A DNA stretch of 31,882 nucleotides from CAZQGO01 sp964593065 (lineage in GTDB: Bacteria > Oederibacteriota > JAAXVQ01): the NCBI GenBank assembly GCA_964593065.1, contig CAZQGO010000029.1, positions 1 through 31,882 on the forward strand. Reading direction: 5' to 3'. Position 1 is the first letter of the stretch. Each line of letters opens with the position of its first letter. A program made the translations under genes and the position numbers. The notes under the pieces were generated by a model, which saw nothing but the letters and a program-made list of their open reading frames with translations, made no database searches and was not told the origin of the DNA. Shown in pieces: positions 1-7,495 of the stretch.

Positions 1-14
1 CCGGGATTAAAATC

Positions 15-48
15 AAACCCCGCACCCCAAAGTGGTGCGGGGTTTTTT
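15..48 (+). terminator. Intrinsic terminator, probably bidirectional
   Basis: A perfect 12-bp stem (15-26 with 34-45) with a 7-nt loop is followed by a T run to 48. On the plus strand it would end a transcript entering from the left of the window. Read on the minus strand the same stem is followed by TTTGATTTT, so it can also end the small lipoprotein gene whose stop lies about 70 nt away. Confidence 0.85.
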
Positions 49-115
49 ATTGCCCACGTATCCAGGCGAGCCAAGGCGTTGGCGTAAAAGATTGATTTTG
101 AATAGTGTTGAACAA

Positions 116-385
116 CTAGGGCGTGGCCGTGGGCATGGGGGTTGGGGATGGCGATGGGACAGGCGTTGGGCCGACGGTGGGGGTCGAGGTGGGGATGGGA
201 ACCCAGGTGGCGGTCGGAGTGGGCGTGGCGCCGGCCGGCATGGGCGTAATCACCATGGTGGGCGGATGAAAGACGACTGGGGTTGTGTAACTTTGGAAAA
301 GAGCAGGCGCCGTGGGATCCTTAAAACAGCCCGCGATACTCATGAGACATGCCAGAACAGCCGTTATGGCCAGAAAACGCATCAT
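116..385 (-). CDS. Small lipoprotein with Thr/Pro-rich tail
   Basis: An 89-residue product. It begins with a classic lipoprotein signal ending in the lipobox SIAGC, so Cys20 would be lipidated and the protein anchored to a membrane. From about residue 50 to the end it is almost only Thr, Pro and Ser, the composition of an extended cell-surface linker, and it stops with no folded domain after it. The frame is open further upstream, but a TATAAT box at 419-424 puts the transcription start near 412, which favours ATG 385 (or the next codon, ATG 382). The composition matches the linker of the secreted protein at the right end of the window. It could be a genuine small surface lipoprotein or the remnant of a longer sorted protein. 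Function is unknown. Confidence 0.6.
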   Translation of the reverse strand: MMRFLAITAVLACLMSIAGCFKDPTAPALFQSYTTPVVFHPPTMVITPMPAGATPTPTATWVPIPTSTPTVGPTPVPSPSPTPMPTATP

Positions 386-418
386 GAGGATACCGCTCCC
401 AAGATATTCTGTGCGTAG

Positions 419-444
419 ATTATACCGCACGCAGGGGAAGTCAA
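419..444 (-). promoter_or_regulatory. Promoter for the small lipoprotein gene
   Basis: On the minus strand a perfect TATAAT (419-424) lies downstream of TTGACT (439-444). The spacer is only 14 nt, shorter than the ideal 17, so the -35 assignment is less certain than the -10. It would start transcription about 27 nt before ATG 385. Confidence 0.5.
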
Positions 445-695
445 GCGATAAATATTCCCGCCGGACTGGTTATGCCGGCTTCTCCGGATTTCCCCTGCCA
501 ACGGGGGCTATACCATAAAGGTCTTGCTTTTCGTGAAAGAGCGAATTAACTTAATGAAGTCGGGCAAGGAAACGGGACCTGATTCACGCCGTCCTTTCCG
601 GAGTCTTTAACGGCGAGGATGGATTACCCGCCCGCGCCCTTTGTTTCTGCCGTAGGGGTACGACCAAGGCGGGCATTCCAATTCTGGAGGCAAGC
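445..695. other. Non-coding region with several possible RNA hairpins
   Basis: No convincing gene. Read as RNA on the plus strand it offers several pairings: GCCGG with CCGGC near 465-485, CCCC with GGGG near 493-507, AGGTC/CTTGC with GCAAG/GACCT between about 519 and 582, CGCCGT with ACGGCG between about 587 and 616, and GCCCGC with GCGGGC around 630-673. It lies directly upstream of the gene at 696 and may be its leader. I could not match it to a known riboswitch class. Confidence 0.35.
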
Positions 696-1010
696 ATGAA
701 TAAAAGATTAACCGGAGCCGCCATCGGGGCCGTGGCCGGAGTCATCGACGTGATCCCCATGCAGCTGCAGGGGCTGACCTGGGACGCCAAATGCGGGGCG
801 TTTTCCATGTGGGTGGTGGTGGGTTTTCTGACGGCAACTTCCGCCTTGAAACTTCCGCCGCTGGTCAAGGGCATCGTGATCGCCTTCCTGGTGCTTTTAC
901 CCTCGGCCTTCATCATCGGCTGGCACGAGCCGTCCAGCCTGATTCCCATTGTCGCCATGACACTGGTCTTGGGAGGCGGGGTGGGACTGGCGGTTGGAAA
1001 ATTACGTTAA
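696..1010 (+). CDS. Small integral membrane protein, unknown function
   Basis: A 104-residue, strongly hydrophobic protein with about three to four membrane segments (roughly residues 5-22, 38-52, 57-77 and 83-100), short polar turns and a basic C-terminus. ATG 696 is preceded by GGAGG at a good distance. It is the first of three same-strand genes with tiny gaps (9 nt to the next SD-start block, then 1 nt), so it is probably co-transcribed with an exported protein and a lipoprotein. I do not recognise the family, and no catalytic motif is visible. Confidence 0.7.
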   Translation: MNKRLTGAAIGAVAGVIDVIPMQLQGLTWDAKCGAFSMWVVVGFLTATSALKLPPLVKGIVIAFLVLLPSAFIIGWHEPSSLIPIVAMTLVLGGGVGLAVGKLR

Positions 1011-1022
1011 GGGAGGGAAGTG

Positions 1023-1679
1023 ATGCGGACGCTATTGATCGTTGCCGCCGGTGTGATCAGTTTCATCGTGGCTTTCTCGTACGGGGTCCAGGCTACACCG
1101 TATAAAAGCTTTCACGAAAGACAAATCCTTGTTGCCGCTGATCAGGCCAATATTTATTATCTTGATATCCGCAGGAGAAATCCCGGTTCCTATTTTACCT
1201 GGTCTCAAAACGTTGATTTCGTTCAAGCGGATATGCAAGGGAAAGTGATTAGAAGGTATCCGGTTAGCGACCGGACGATTAGGTTGGATTCCGATCTCAA
1301 GCAAAAGACCATCTCCGAAAAAGTCAAAATACCCTTTTCGGTGCCAGACTTCATGCGCGAGCAGGAATTGGATTATATTATGCATGCAAGCGGTTCGCCC
1401 TTGCAAACCCACTGGGAGGCCGATCAGGACGGGATCTTCCTGGTTGGGAATGCGGATGCGAGCAAACGCTTCCAAGTATCGCGCCTGCCTGCAGGTTTTG
1501 CCCGGGAAATCGAACACATGCCGGCCTATGCCAAAGTCAACGAGACGTTTAGTACCCCCGACTATTTCTTGCTTTCAGTGCAATTTGGCGAAGGCGGGAC
1601 AGATGAAAACTATGGCCAGTTGATCGTGTGCCTTGATAAAAAGAGGGTCAATTCGATTGCAGCCAAGTTGAGAAAATAG
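1023..1679 (+). CDS. Exported or membrane-anchored protein, unknown function
   Basis: A 218-residue protein with one N-terminal hydrophobic segment (about residues 3-22), then a soluble domain. The segment may be a signal peptide cut near Ala-Thr-Pro or an uncleaved anchor. GTG 1020 immediately precedes ATG 1023; the GGGAGGG block at 1011-1017 fits the ATG best. Apart from the hydrophobic segment, the domain is mixed polar and aromatic with a single Cys near the C-terminus and no motif I recognise. It is followed after 1 nt by the lipoprotein gene at 1681, so the two products are likely co-translated and may act together at the envelope. Confidence 0.7.
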   Translation: MRTLLIVAAGVISFIVAFSYGVQATPYKSFHERQILVAADQANIYYLDIRRRNPGSYFTWSQNVDFVQADMQGKVIRRYPVSDRTIRLDSDLKQKTISEKVKIPFSVPDFMREQELDYIMHASGSPLQTHWEADQDGIFLVGNADASKRFQVSRLPAGFAREIEHMPAYAKVNETFSTPDYFLLSVQFGEGGTDENYGQLIVCLDKKRVNSIAAKLRK

Positions 1680-1680
1680 C

Positions 1681-2157
1681 ATGAAAATGAATCCTCGGCT
1701 CGTTATGGTTACTTTGATTGTGATGATGACCGGAGTGGGCGCCTGCCACAACAGCCCGGCTGACCGAAAGCAAACGGCCGATGATTTTCTCCCCCCGCCG
1801 GAGCTGATCGCGGCCAATGTCCGGGATACGGATATCAGTGTCGATGTCCGCCTGCAGGAGGTGGCCGTTGACAGGGAACCTTCCCAAGACGACATCTACG
1901 GCGAATGGAAAATCACCGCCGAAGTGCTGAAGACCTTCAAGGGGAATGTGAAACCCGGACAGACGGTCACGTATTTCTGGCGTTTCGAACAAGGGATCAA
2001 GGCCCCGCAGCCGGGCAGCCGGCATTTGGCCAGCTTAAAGCTCCTCCCGGACCGTCCGGGAGCGGCCGCCTACGTGGTGCCCGATAACGGTTATCATTTT
2101 CCATATGATGAAAAGCTGGAGGAGACGTTTAAAAGGGCATCAGAGTCGCAGAAGTAA
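1681..2157 (+). CDS. Lipoprotein, unknown function
   Basis: A 158-residue protein with a signal peptide ending in the lipobox TGVGAC (Cys22), so it is probably a membrane-anchored lipoprotein. The mature part includes a segment of the style WKITAEVLKTFKG followed by a turn and TVTYFWRF. This beta-rich pattern is seen in several exported proteins of unknown role, some with TIMP/NTR-like folds, but I cannot assign it. The gene starts 1 nt after the previous stop and ends the cassette that began at 696. It converges with the small Cys-rich gene on the minus strand, with only 9 nt between the two stops. Confidence 0.7.
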   Translation: MKMNPRLVMVTLIVMMTGVGACHNSPADRKQTADDFLPPPELIAANVRDTDISVDVRLQEVAVDREPSQDDIYGEWKITAEVLKTFKGNVKPGQTVTYFWRFEQGIKAPQPGSRHLASLKLLPDRPGAAAYVVPDNGYHFPYDEKLEETFKRASESQK

Positions 2158-2166
2158 ACCGTGGTT

Positions 2167-2427
2167 TCAGGCGGGCAGGTCACACGATGTGGTATCCTGA
2201 GGTTTCATTTTCGCCAGCAGCCGGAGGGCTTTTTCGCTTTCGTCCGGAGTCAAATCATCCGGCACGGACTGGCTGCCCAATTCTTGGAAAAGGGAATGGC
2301 GGGCGCAGGCGCCAAAGTCCCCCAGGCAATATTTGATTTTATGCAGCGAGGAAACCGGCAGGTTCTTCGGCCCCTGCTTTTGATAAAAAGAACATACGTG
2401 GAGCCATGGACAGCCTCTCATATCCAT
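2167..2427 (-). CDS. Small Cys-rich protein, possible metal-binding
   Basis: About 86 residues. The first half carries a pattern recalled from small uncharacterised proteins of anaerobic bacteria: CPWLHVC-type Cys pair, then a KYCLGDFGACAR segment, giving four closely placed Cys that could bind a metal or an Fe-S cluster. The rest is polar. The frame is open upstream to a TTG at 2508. I chose ATG 2427 (or ATG 2421) because a G-rich SD-like run sits just before it and because the conserved-looking part begins there. A TATACT-like -10 at 2476-2481 fits this short start. Function is unknown; metal binding is inferred from the Cys pattern. Confidence 0.55.
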   Translation of the reverse strand: MDMRGCPWLHVCSFYQKQGPKNLPVSSLHKIKYCLGDFGACARHSLFQELGSQSVPDDLTPDESEKALRLLAKMKPQDTTSCDLPA

Positions 2428-2766
2428 CCCCCCCAGGACGGACGCGGGCCAAAACGAACATCTTGAACTATCCCAAGTATATTCCGGATAAATTTGCAAT
2501 TTTTCCAAAATGCTTTAGATCAAATTATTTAATGGGCTGAAATATATTCTTTTTGACGCGAAGGAGAATATTTTACCTTTTCGCAATTTTTATAAGTGCC
2601 CTTTGCGCGGCGTGGTGGGGAAAACAATCCTGCGGACTTCAAGCTGTCCGATTCCGGATGGAGAATCCCAATTCGCGATTTTTCATGGTTTATTCCAGGG
2701 ACCAGGCAACCCTGTGCGCGTTATATTAACTGCGAAGTTCAGTAAAAGTGATTTTAATTGTTTGAC
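2428..2766. other. AT-rich intergenic region
   Basis: About 340 nt, noticeably richer in A and T than its surroundings, with no supportable gene. It holds a TATACT-like -10 on the minus strand (2476-2481) that may serve the small Cys-rich gene, and a weak 6-bp inverted repeat (ATATTC/GAATAT) around 2540-2575. No insertion-sequence ends or tRNA were found. Confidence 0.5.
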
Positions 2767-2795
2767 TTGAAACTCAATGACGGATGGCCTACCAT
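2767..2795 (+). promoter_or_regulatory. Promoter for the nitroreductase/HAD gene run
   Basis: TTGAAA (2767-2772), a 17-nt spacer and TACCAT (2790-2795). Predicted transcription start is near 2802, which puts the in-frame upstream start at 2777 outside the transcript and supports ATG 2834. Confidence 0.5.
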
Positions 2796-2833
2796 GGATC
2801 GTATTTTCTTGTCTTGCGCGGAGGAACTTGGCC

Positions 2834-3346
2834 ATGGATTTTATAAAATTGATCCAAACCCGCTACAGCGTACGCGCCTACAAGCCGGATCCCGTGCCCG
2901 AAGAAGTGCTGCGGCAGGTGCTGGAATCAGCCCGCCTGGCCCCCACCGCCGCCAACCGGCAGTCCTTCCAGATCCTGGTGGTCCACACGGCCGATAAGCA
3001 TGCGGAGCTCAAGCGCCTCTATCCCCGGGAATGGTTCCTGCAGGCGCCGTTGGTCATCGGCCTTATCGCGCTGCCTGGCCAGGCTTGGGTGCGTGCCCAG
3101 GACGGGAAAAATTACGCGGGGGTAGATGCCGCCATCGTCATGGACCACCTCATCCTGGCGGCCGCGGATGCTGGCCTTGGAACCTGCTGGATCGCCGCGT
3201 TCGATCCGCAGGCGGCCCGTGATCTTTTCCACCTGCCGCCCGGAGCCGAACCCGTGGTCTTCACGCCTCTGGGATATCCGGCCGATGCTCCGAAACCCAA
3301 GCATCGGAAAAGCCTCGAGCAATTGATCCGCTACGAGAGATGGTGA
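2834..3346 (+). CDS. Nitroreductase family protein (FMN-dependent)
   Basis: A 170-residue member of the nitroreductase superfamily, small FMN enzymes that use NAD(P)H to reduce nitro groups, quinones or other acceptors in the cytoplasm. The N-terminus has the typical RYSVRAY FMN-phosphate-binding signature, then LAPTAANRQSF (about residues 36-46), and the C-terminal half has the GLGTCWIAAFD segment that contacts the flavin. ATG 2834 follows GGAGGA at 8 nt; an in-frame ATG at 2777 lacks an SD and lies upstream of the predicted promoter's start. It heads a plus-strand run with the HAD hydrolase 18 nt downstream. The substrate cannot be read from sequence. A paralogue lies at 4769-5332. Confidence 0.9.
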   Translation: MDFIKLIQTRYSVRAYKPDPVPEEVLRQVLESARLAPTAANRQSFQILVVHTADKHAELKRLYPREWFLQAPLVIGLIALPGQAWVRAQDGKNYAGVDAAIVMDHLILAAADAGLGTCWIAAFDPQAARDLFHLPPGAEPVVFTPLGYPADAPKPKHRKSLEQLIRYERW

Positions 3347-3364
3347 CCCCCACGGGAGGCGCGC

Positions 3365-4078
3365 TTGCCCGCGGTATTTTTCGATCTTGATGACACCCTG
3401 CTCGACCATCAGCACAGCCGCCGGCAGGCCCTGGTCACCCTGCAGTCGCGCTATCCCGCACTGGCTCGCGTCGGCCTGGAGGAGCTTCAACTCCGGCATG
3501 AGCAATTGCTGCAGACCGACTATTCCCAGGTTTTGAAACGGACCCTCACGCCCCTGGAAGCAACGGCCGAGCGCATACGCCGCTTATGCTCCGGCTATGC
3601 CCTCGAACTGGCCCCCGCGGAGGCCCTGGATGCGTCCGCAGCATATGAGGACGCCTATGGGCGCCACCGCCAGCTCATTCCCGGCAGCCTGGCCTTGTTG
3701 GAGGCCCTGGCGGGCCGGGCCCACCGTGGCATCATCACCAACGGCCTGTCGGAACTCCAGCGCTCCAAGATCAAGGCCTGCGGGCTGGAGCCCCATGTGG
3801 AAGCGGTGGTGATCTCGGAGGAAGTCGGGGTGGCCAAACCCGAACCGGGGATCTTTCAAACAGCGCTGCGGCAAGCGGGCCTGGAACCCGCGGAAGCCGT
3901 CATGGTCGGCGACAGCTGGGAGGTCGACATCCTCGGCGCCCGCAACGCCGGACTGGGCGCGGTCTGGCTGAACCGCTACGGGCAGGTGGCGCCCGATCCG
4001 GAAATCGCCGCCGAAATCAGGACCTATGAGCCTTTGCCTCCGGTATTGGACTGTCTATTCCGAGCCTGGAAAAAATAA
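3365..4078 (+). CDS. HAD-family hydrolase (YjjG/YfnB-like phosphatase)
   Basis: A 237-residue HAD-superfamily phosphatase. Motif I is FDLDDTLLD with nucleophile Asp7 and acid/base Asp9; motif II is the ITNG Thr; motif III Lys lies in VAKPEPGIF; motif IV is VGDSWEVDILGA. A helical cap domain occupies about residues 15-95, as in the YjjG/YfnB group that dephosphorylates nucleotides or small metabolites. The start is TTG 3365, chosen because GGGAGG ends 5 nt before it and motif I begins at residue 5, leaving no room for a later start. It lies 18 nt after the nitroreductase and is probably in its operon. The substrate is unknown. Confidence 0.88.
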   Translation: MPAVFFDLDDTLLDHQHSRRQALVTLQSRYPALARVGLEELQLRHEQLLQTDYSQVLKRTLTPLEATAERIRRLCSGYALELAPAEALDASAAYEDAYGRHRQLIPGSLALLEALAGRAHRGIITNGLSELQRSKIKACGLEPHVEAVVISEEVGVAKPEPGIFQTALRQAGLEPAEAVMVGDSWEVDILGARNAGLGAVWLNRYGQVAPDPEIAAEIRTYEPLPPVLDCLFRAWKK

Positions 4079-4146
4079 ACCCCGTGCGGCCGGGCGGTCG
4101 GCCGGCAATAAACCGGCGGCCCGTTTTGCCGCGCCCGGATGGGACC

Positions 4147-4641
4147 ATGAACAGGATTGAGAAAGCCGCGGATGATTTCCGCCAGGGGTTCGCGTGTTCC
4201 CAGGTCGTATTTGCCGCTTTTGCCGGGGACTTGGGGATCCGCAGGGAAGCGGCGTTGCAAATCGCCTGCGGGTTGGGAGCCGGAATGGGCCGGAGCGGGC
4301 AGACCTGCGGGGCCGTGACCGGCGCCTACCTGGTCTTGGGCGCCCGGCACGGGCGCTTCGAACTTGAAAATATCAAAGCGCGGGAGAAGACCTATGCCCT
4401 GATCAGGGAATTCAACCGCCAATTTCAGGAACGCCACGGCTCGCTCCAGTGCACTCAGCTCATGGGGCTCGATCTCGGCAATCCCGAGGATTATCAGCGT
4501 GCCGCTGCGGAAGGCCGCTTCGGCAGCATCTGCGTGGAATTGGTCCGGACCTCCGTCCGCATCCTGGAAGAGATTCTTGAACAACCGCCGCGTCAATTTC
4601 CGCAGGCCCGGGAAAGCCCCCCGCCACCGCCCTCAGGCTGA
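4147..4641 (+). CDS. C_GCAxxG_C_C family protein (putative redox protein)
   Basis: A 164-residue member of the C_GCAxxG_C_C family, small proteins thought to be redox-active or to bind a metal through conserved Cys. Visible Cys are C17 (FACSQV), C41, C54 (in GQTCGAVTGA, the family hallmark), C102 and C129. The C-terminus is a Pro-rich tail. The frame is open to 4084, but the family begins at about MNRIEKA, so ATG 4147 is used; its SD is weak. It lies between two nitroreductases, a neighbourhood consistent with electron transfer, though that link is inference. Confidence 0.85.
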   Translation: MNRIEKAADDFRQGFACSQVVFAAFAGDLGIRREAALQIACGLGAGMGRSGQTCGAVTGAYLVLGARHGRFELENIKAREKTYALIREFNRQFQERHGSLQCTQLMGLDLGNPEDYQRAAAEGRFGSICVELVRTSVRILEEILEQPPRQFPQARESPPPPPSG

Positions 4642-4768
4642 GAACCTGATTTTGATTCCAACCCGCGCTGGCATGCGTTAAAATAGTGGACCCCTGCGGC
4701 CCGCCGGAAATAAATGAGCCGGGTGGGGAGGCGTTTCACCTTCGAAGTCCGAACCCAGGAGGGCATCC

Positions 4769-5332
4769 ATGAATCCGGTCATCGAGACCATCCGCCAAAG
4801 AAGATCCGTCCGCCTCTACGATTCCAAGCCCGTGCCCAAAGAGTTGCTGGAGACCATCGTGCAGGCCGGCAACCTGGCCCCCTCGGGAGCGAATTCGCAG
4901 CCCTGGCGGTTCGTCGTGATCACGGATGAAGGCTGGCGAAGGAAATTTGCCGCCCTGGCCATGCCGCGCTACCAGAAGTGGCTGGAAAACGCTCCGGAGT
5001 TGATCCGGCGCACGCGCGCCAATATCGACGCATCGGTGGTGGATCCGGTTTTTTATTCGGCCCCGGCCGTGGTGTTCGTGATCGGCTGGGGTGCGACCGG
5101 CGATTATGACTGCGCCATGGCCTGCCAGAACATCATGCTGACCGCCCGCGCCGAGGGAGTCGGCAGCTGTTGGGTGTATTTCGGGCAACTGGTCCTGGAC
5201 GACGAGGAAATCCGGCGAGCCTTGGAAATCAAAGACGGCGAAAAAGTATACGGGCCCATCGTGCTGGGCTACCCGCAGGGGCAATTTCCACCCGGCCCGC
5301 CCAAAAGGCCGCCGGTGGTGAAGTGGCTGTGA
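4769..5332 (+). CDS. Nitroreductase family protein (second paralogue)
   Basis: A 187-residue FMN-dependent nitroreductase-family enzyme. It shows RRSVRLYDSKPVP at the N-terminus, LAPSGANSQPWRF near residue 38, and a C-terminal VGSCWVYFGQ flavin-contact segment. AGGAGG precedes ATG 4769 at good spacing. It is clearly a homologue of the protein at 2834 but longer and divergent in the middle, so it is a distinct paralogue rather than a recent duplication. It lies 111 nt before the FAD monooxygenase and on the same strand, so it could be an auxiliary quinone or ring reductase of the polyketide locus. That role is speculative. Confidence 0.9.
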   Translation: MNPVIETIRQRRSVRLYDSKPVPKELLETIVQAGNLAPSGANSQPWRFVVITDEGWRRKFAALAMPRYQKWLENAPELIRRTRANIDASVVDPVFYSAPAVVFVIGWGATGDYDCAMACQNIMLTARAEGVGSCWVYFGQLVLDDEEIRRALEIKDGEKVYGPIVLGYPQGQFPPGPPKRPPVVKWL

Positions 5333-5378
5333 GGACAGGCACGCGGGAACACCACTTTCCTCCCATGGCCAGGGGCCT

Positions 5379-5396
5379 GTCCGTCTGAGGACGGAC
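5379..5396 (+). other. Intergenic hairpin between nitroreductase and monooxygenase
   Basis: A perfect 7-bp inverted repeat (GTCCGTC / GACGGAC) with a TGAG loop lies in the 111-nt gap. No T run follows, so it is not a standard intrinsic terminator. It may be an mRNA processing or stability element, or chance in GC-rich DNA. Confidence 0.3.
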
Positions 5397-5443
5397 CGTC
5401 CTGCACACGACCGTCGGGGATACCCCGGGAAGGAGGGCCCTTT

Positions 5444-6733
5444 TTGGTCCGTTTCAAATCAGCCATGCCTCTGAAAACGCTCGCACGTGCCGCCCGGCTG
5501 CGGGCTCCCGCCCCCGAAGTGGTGATCGTTGGCGCCGGTGCGGTCGGACTGATGCTGGCCAACCTGCTGGGCAAGCGGGGAATCAAGACCCTGGTCGTGG
5601 AGCGCGAGCGAGATGTTCCGCCGGGAGCCAGAGCCATAGGCGTGACGCCGCCTTCGCTCGCTATTTTAAAATCGGCCGGCTTGGAATCGCAGGTCCTGCG
5701 TCTGGGAGTTAAGGTCCGCCACGCGGAAATTTACGGTACGCGCAGGCTGCTGGGCAGGGTGGACCTGACGCGCCTGGACGGGCCGTATCCCTTCATTCTC
5801 ACCCTGCCCGAGGAAACCCTGTCCCGCCTGTTGGCGAACAACCTGAGGCATTTCCCCTGTGTGCGTCTGAGGCGCGCATGGGAAGCCACGGGCGTGCGGA
5901 CCTCCGCGGAAGGGGTCCGGGTGAAGGTGCGAAACCTTGCAAGCGGCCGGGATGAAGTGGTTGCCTGCCGCTACCTGTGCGCCTGCGATGGAAAGCACAG
6001 TACCGTGCGGAGGACCGTGGAGATTCCGTTTCCCGGCGGCCGCTACCGCCAGACCTTTCTGATGGGCGCTTTTCGGGACGAGACCGGTCTGAAGGAAAAG
6101 GCAAGCCTGTATTTCACGGCTCGCGGACTGATTGAATCCTATCCGCTCCCGGGAAATTACCGGCGCTGGATCGTCGAAACCCCGGCCTTTCAAGACCACC
6201 CGGACCCGGGGCTGCTCGTGCGGGAAGTGGCCCGGGCCACGGGCCATAGGCTCCGGGGCCTCCGGAAGGATTCGCTGAGCCCGTTTGGAATTCAACACTA
6301 CCTGGCCGGCAGCTTTTATCTGCACCGGGTGGTCTTGTGCGGCGACGCGGCCCACATCATGTCGCCGATCGGCGGGCTGGGAATGAATGTGGGTTTCGGT
6401 GACGCCGATCTGTGCGCGCACATCTTCGCGGGGGTTCTTAAGCAGGGCCGACCTCCCGAGGAGCTATGGCGTCTCTACGCCGAACGCCGACGGCGTCTGG
6501 CGGCCGCCTCCATCCGCTGGACGAGCTGGTTCACGCGGCTGGCTTCGCGCCCGGTCGCTGCCTCATCGGGTTTGCGCAATTTGCTGGTCGCCCTGGGCCT
6601 CAGGCTCATGACGCGCGCGATTCCGGCCTATTTCGCCATGCTCCGGACCCCGGGCCTGGCCCCTGAAAATCCGAGCTCACTTCTCGAAGAAGTTGATCTC
6701 CACGAAACCGAAGAACAAGACCATGGAAGATAA
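5444..6733 (+). CDS. FAD-dependent aromatic hydroxylase (PHBH/UbiH-like)
   Basis: A 429-residue group A flavoprotein monooxygenase. The Rossmann FAD site VGAGAVG is at residues 29-35, the CDGKHS NAD(P)H/FAD motif at 181-186, and the second FAD motif GDAAHIMSPIGGLGMN at 300-315, all intact. Such enzymes hydroxylate phenols or ubiquinone-type rings using O2 and NAD(P)H. The start is TTG 5444: AAGGAGG (5430-5436) lies 7 nt upstream. The last 57 nt overlap, tail to tail, the UbiE-like gene on the other strand. Beside a type III PKS it most likely hydroxylates the polyketide ring toward a hydroquinone. The exact substrate is unknown. Confidence 0.88.
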   Translation: MVRFKSAMPLKTLARAARLRAPAPEVVIVGAGAVGLMLANLLGKRGIKTLVVERERDVPPGARAIGVTPPSLAILKSAGLESQVLRLGVKVRHAEIYGTRRLLGRVDLTRLDGPYPFILTLPEETLSRLLANNLRHFPCVRLRRAWEATGVRTSAEGVRVKVRNLASGRDEVVACRYLCACDGKHSTVRRTVEIPFPGGRYRQTFLMGAFRDETGLKEKASLYFTARGLIESYPLPGNYRRWIVETPAFQDHPDPGLLVREVARATGHRLRGLRKDSLSPFGIQHYLAGSFYLHRVVLCGDAAHIMSPIGGLGMNVGFGDADLCAHIFAGVLKQGRPPEELWRLYAERRRRLAAASIRWTSWFTRLASRPVAASSGLRNLLVALGLRLMTRAIPAYFAMLRTPGLAPENPSSLLEEVDLHETEEQDHGR

Positions 6734-7414
6734 GCGCTTGAAACCTGTTTCCCGTACCAGACGCTTCAAGGCTTCGCGGTCGGGGAATCGTTGCAGACTT
6801 TCGGCGATATAGGCGTAAATGTCGGGGTTGCCGTGCAGGAGGACGCCCCACAGGCCGCCCCAAACACGCAGAGCGAAGAGCGAAACGGCCTGCGCAAACC
6901 GTCCCGGGCTTTTTGAAAAGTCAAGAAAGGCGCCCACGCCCCCGGGTTTCAACAAGCGGTGGATTTCCTTCAGCATAGCGGCGAGGTCGGGAGCGTTCCG
7001 GAGAGCGTATCCGCCGGTCACGAGGTCGAACCCGGCGGAGCGGAACCGGGTTCGGCTCATGTCCCGCCGGACAAAACTGACATTGCCCGGCATGCGGCGC
7101 GACGCGGCCCGGGCCAGCATGGCGGCATTCCAATCCAGACCGGTGACGGTTCCGAAAGGATATTTCCGGGCCAGGGCTAGGGTCAGGTCGCCGGTGCCGC
7201 AGGCCAAGTCCAAGACCCGGGGGCGTTTCCTTTCCGGGAGGCCGCGCACCAACAGCCGCTTCCAGGCCCCGTCCCGTCCAAAGGAAAGCATGCGGGTTAA
7301 AAAATCATAAGTCGGGGCGACCACGTTGAACATCTCGCGGACGAAGGCCGAACGAACGGCAGGCCGCGCGCTGTGGTAATCGCGTAATTTCAGGGTGCGC
7401 CCAGTTTTTGCCAT
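6677..7414 (-). CDS. UbiE/MenG-like C-methyltransferase
   Basis: A 245-residue class I SAM-dependent methyltransferase of the UbiE/MenG family, which C-methylate quinone precursors. The family signature VAPTYDFLTRMLSFGRD lies near residue 32, the SAM-binding VLDLACGTGD at 67-76, and a GGYALRN segment plus LLKPGG follow. ATG 7414 was chosen over an upstream TTG at 7438, which has no SD; the predicted promoter at 7454-7481 suits either. It is divergent from the PKS III gene and its 3' end overlaps the monooxygenase. It could be the housekeeping menaquinone/ubiquinone enzyme or, by context, a ring C-methyltransferase for the polyketide. Confidence 0.85.
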   Translation of the reverse strand: MAKTGRTLKLRDYHSARPAVRSAFVREMFNVVAPTYDFLTRMLSFGRDGAWKRLLVRGLPERKRPRVLDLACGTGDLTLALARKYPFGTVTGLDWNAAMLARAASRRMPGNVSFVRRDMSRTRFRSAGFDLVTGGYALRNAPDLAAMLKEIHRLLKPGGVGAFLDFSKSPGRFAQAVSLFALRVWGGLWGVLLHGNPDIYAYIAESLQRFPDREALKRLVRETGFKRLSSMVLFFGFVEINFFEK

Positions 7415-7453
7415 AAATTCGTTTCTTTTCCCAGGCAAACGTAGTAGTAGTTG

Positions 7454-7481
7454 ATGATAGGCGAAAGTCGGACTTTGTCAA
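7454..7481 (-). promoter_or_regulatory. Promoter for the UbiE-like gene
   Basis: On the minus strand TTGACA (7476-7481), a perfect -35, is followed after 16 nt by TATCAT (7454-7459). It sits in the 81-nt divergent gap shared with the PKS III gene; I found no equally clear plus-strand promoter there. Confidence 0.65.
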
Positions 7482-7495
7482 CGGAAAGGTTGCGC

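Noticed and set aside
32..418. 128-residue plus-strand frame rich in Gly and Arg
   Set aside because: It is the antisense of the Thr/Pro codons of the small lipoprotein gene; low-complexity sequence, no SD and no plausible fold.
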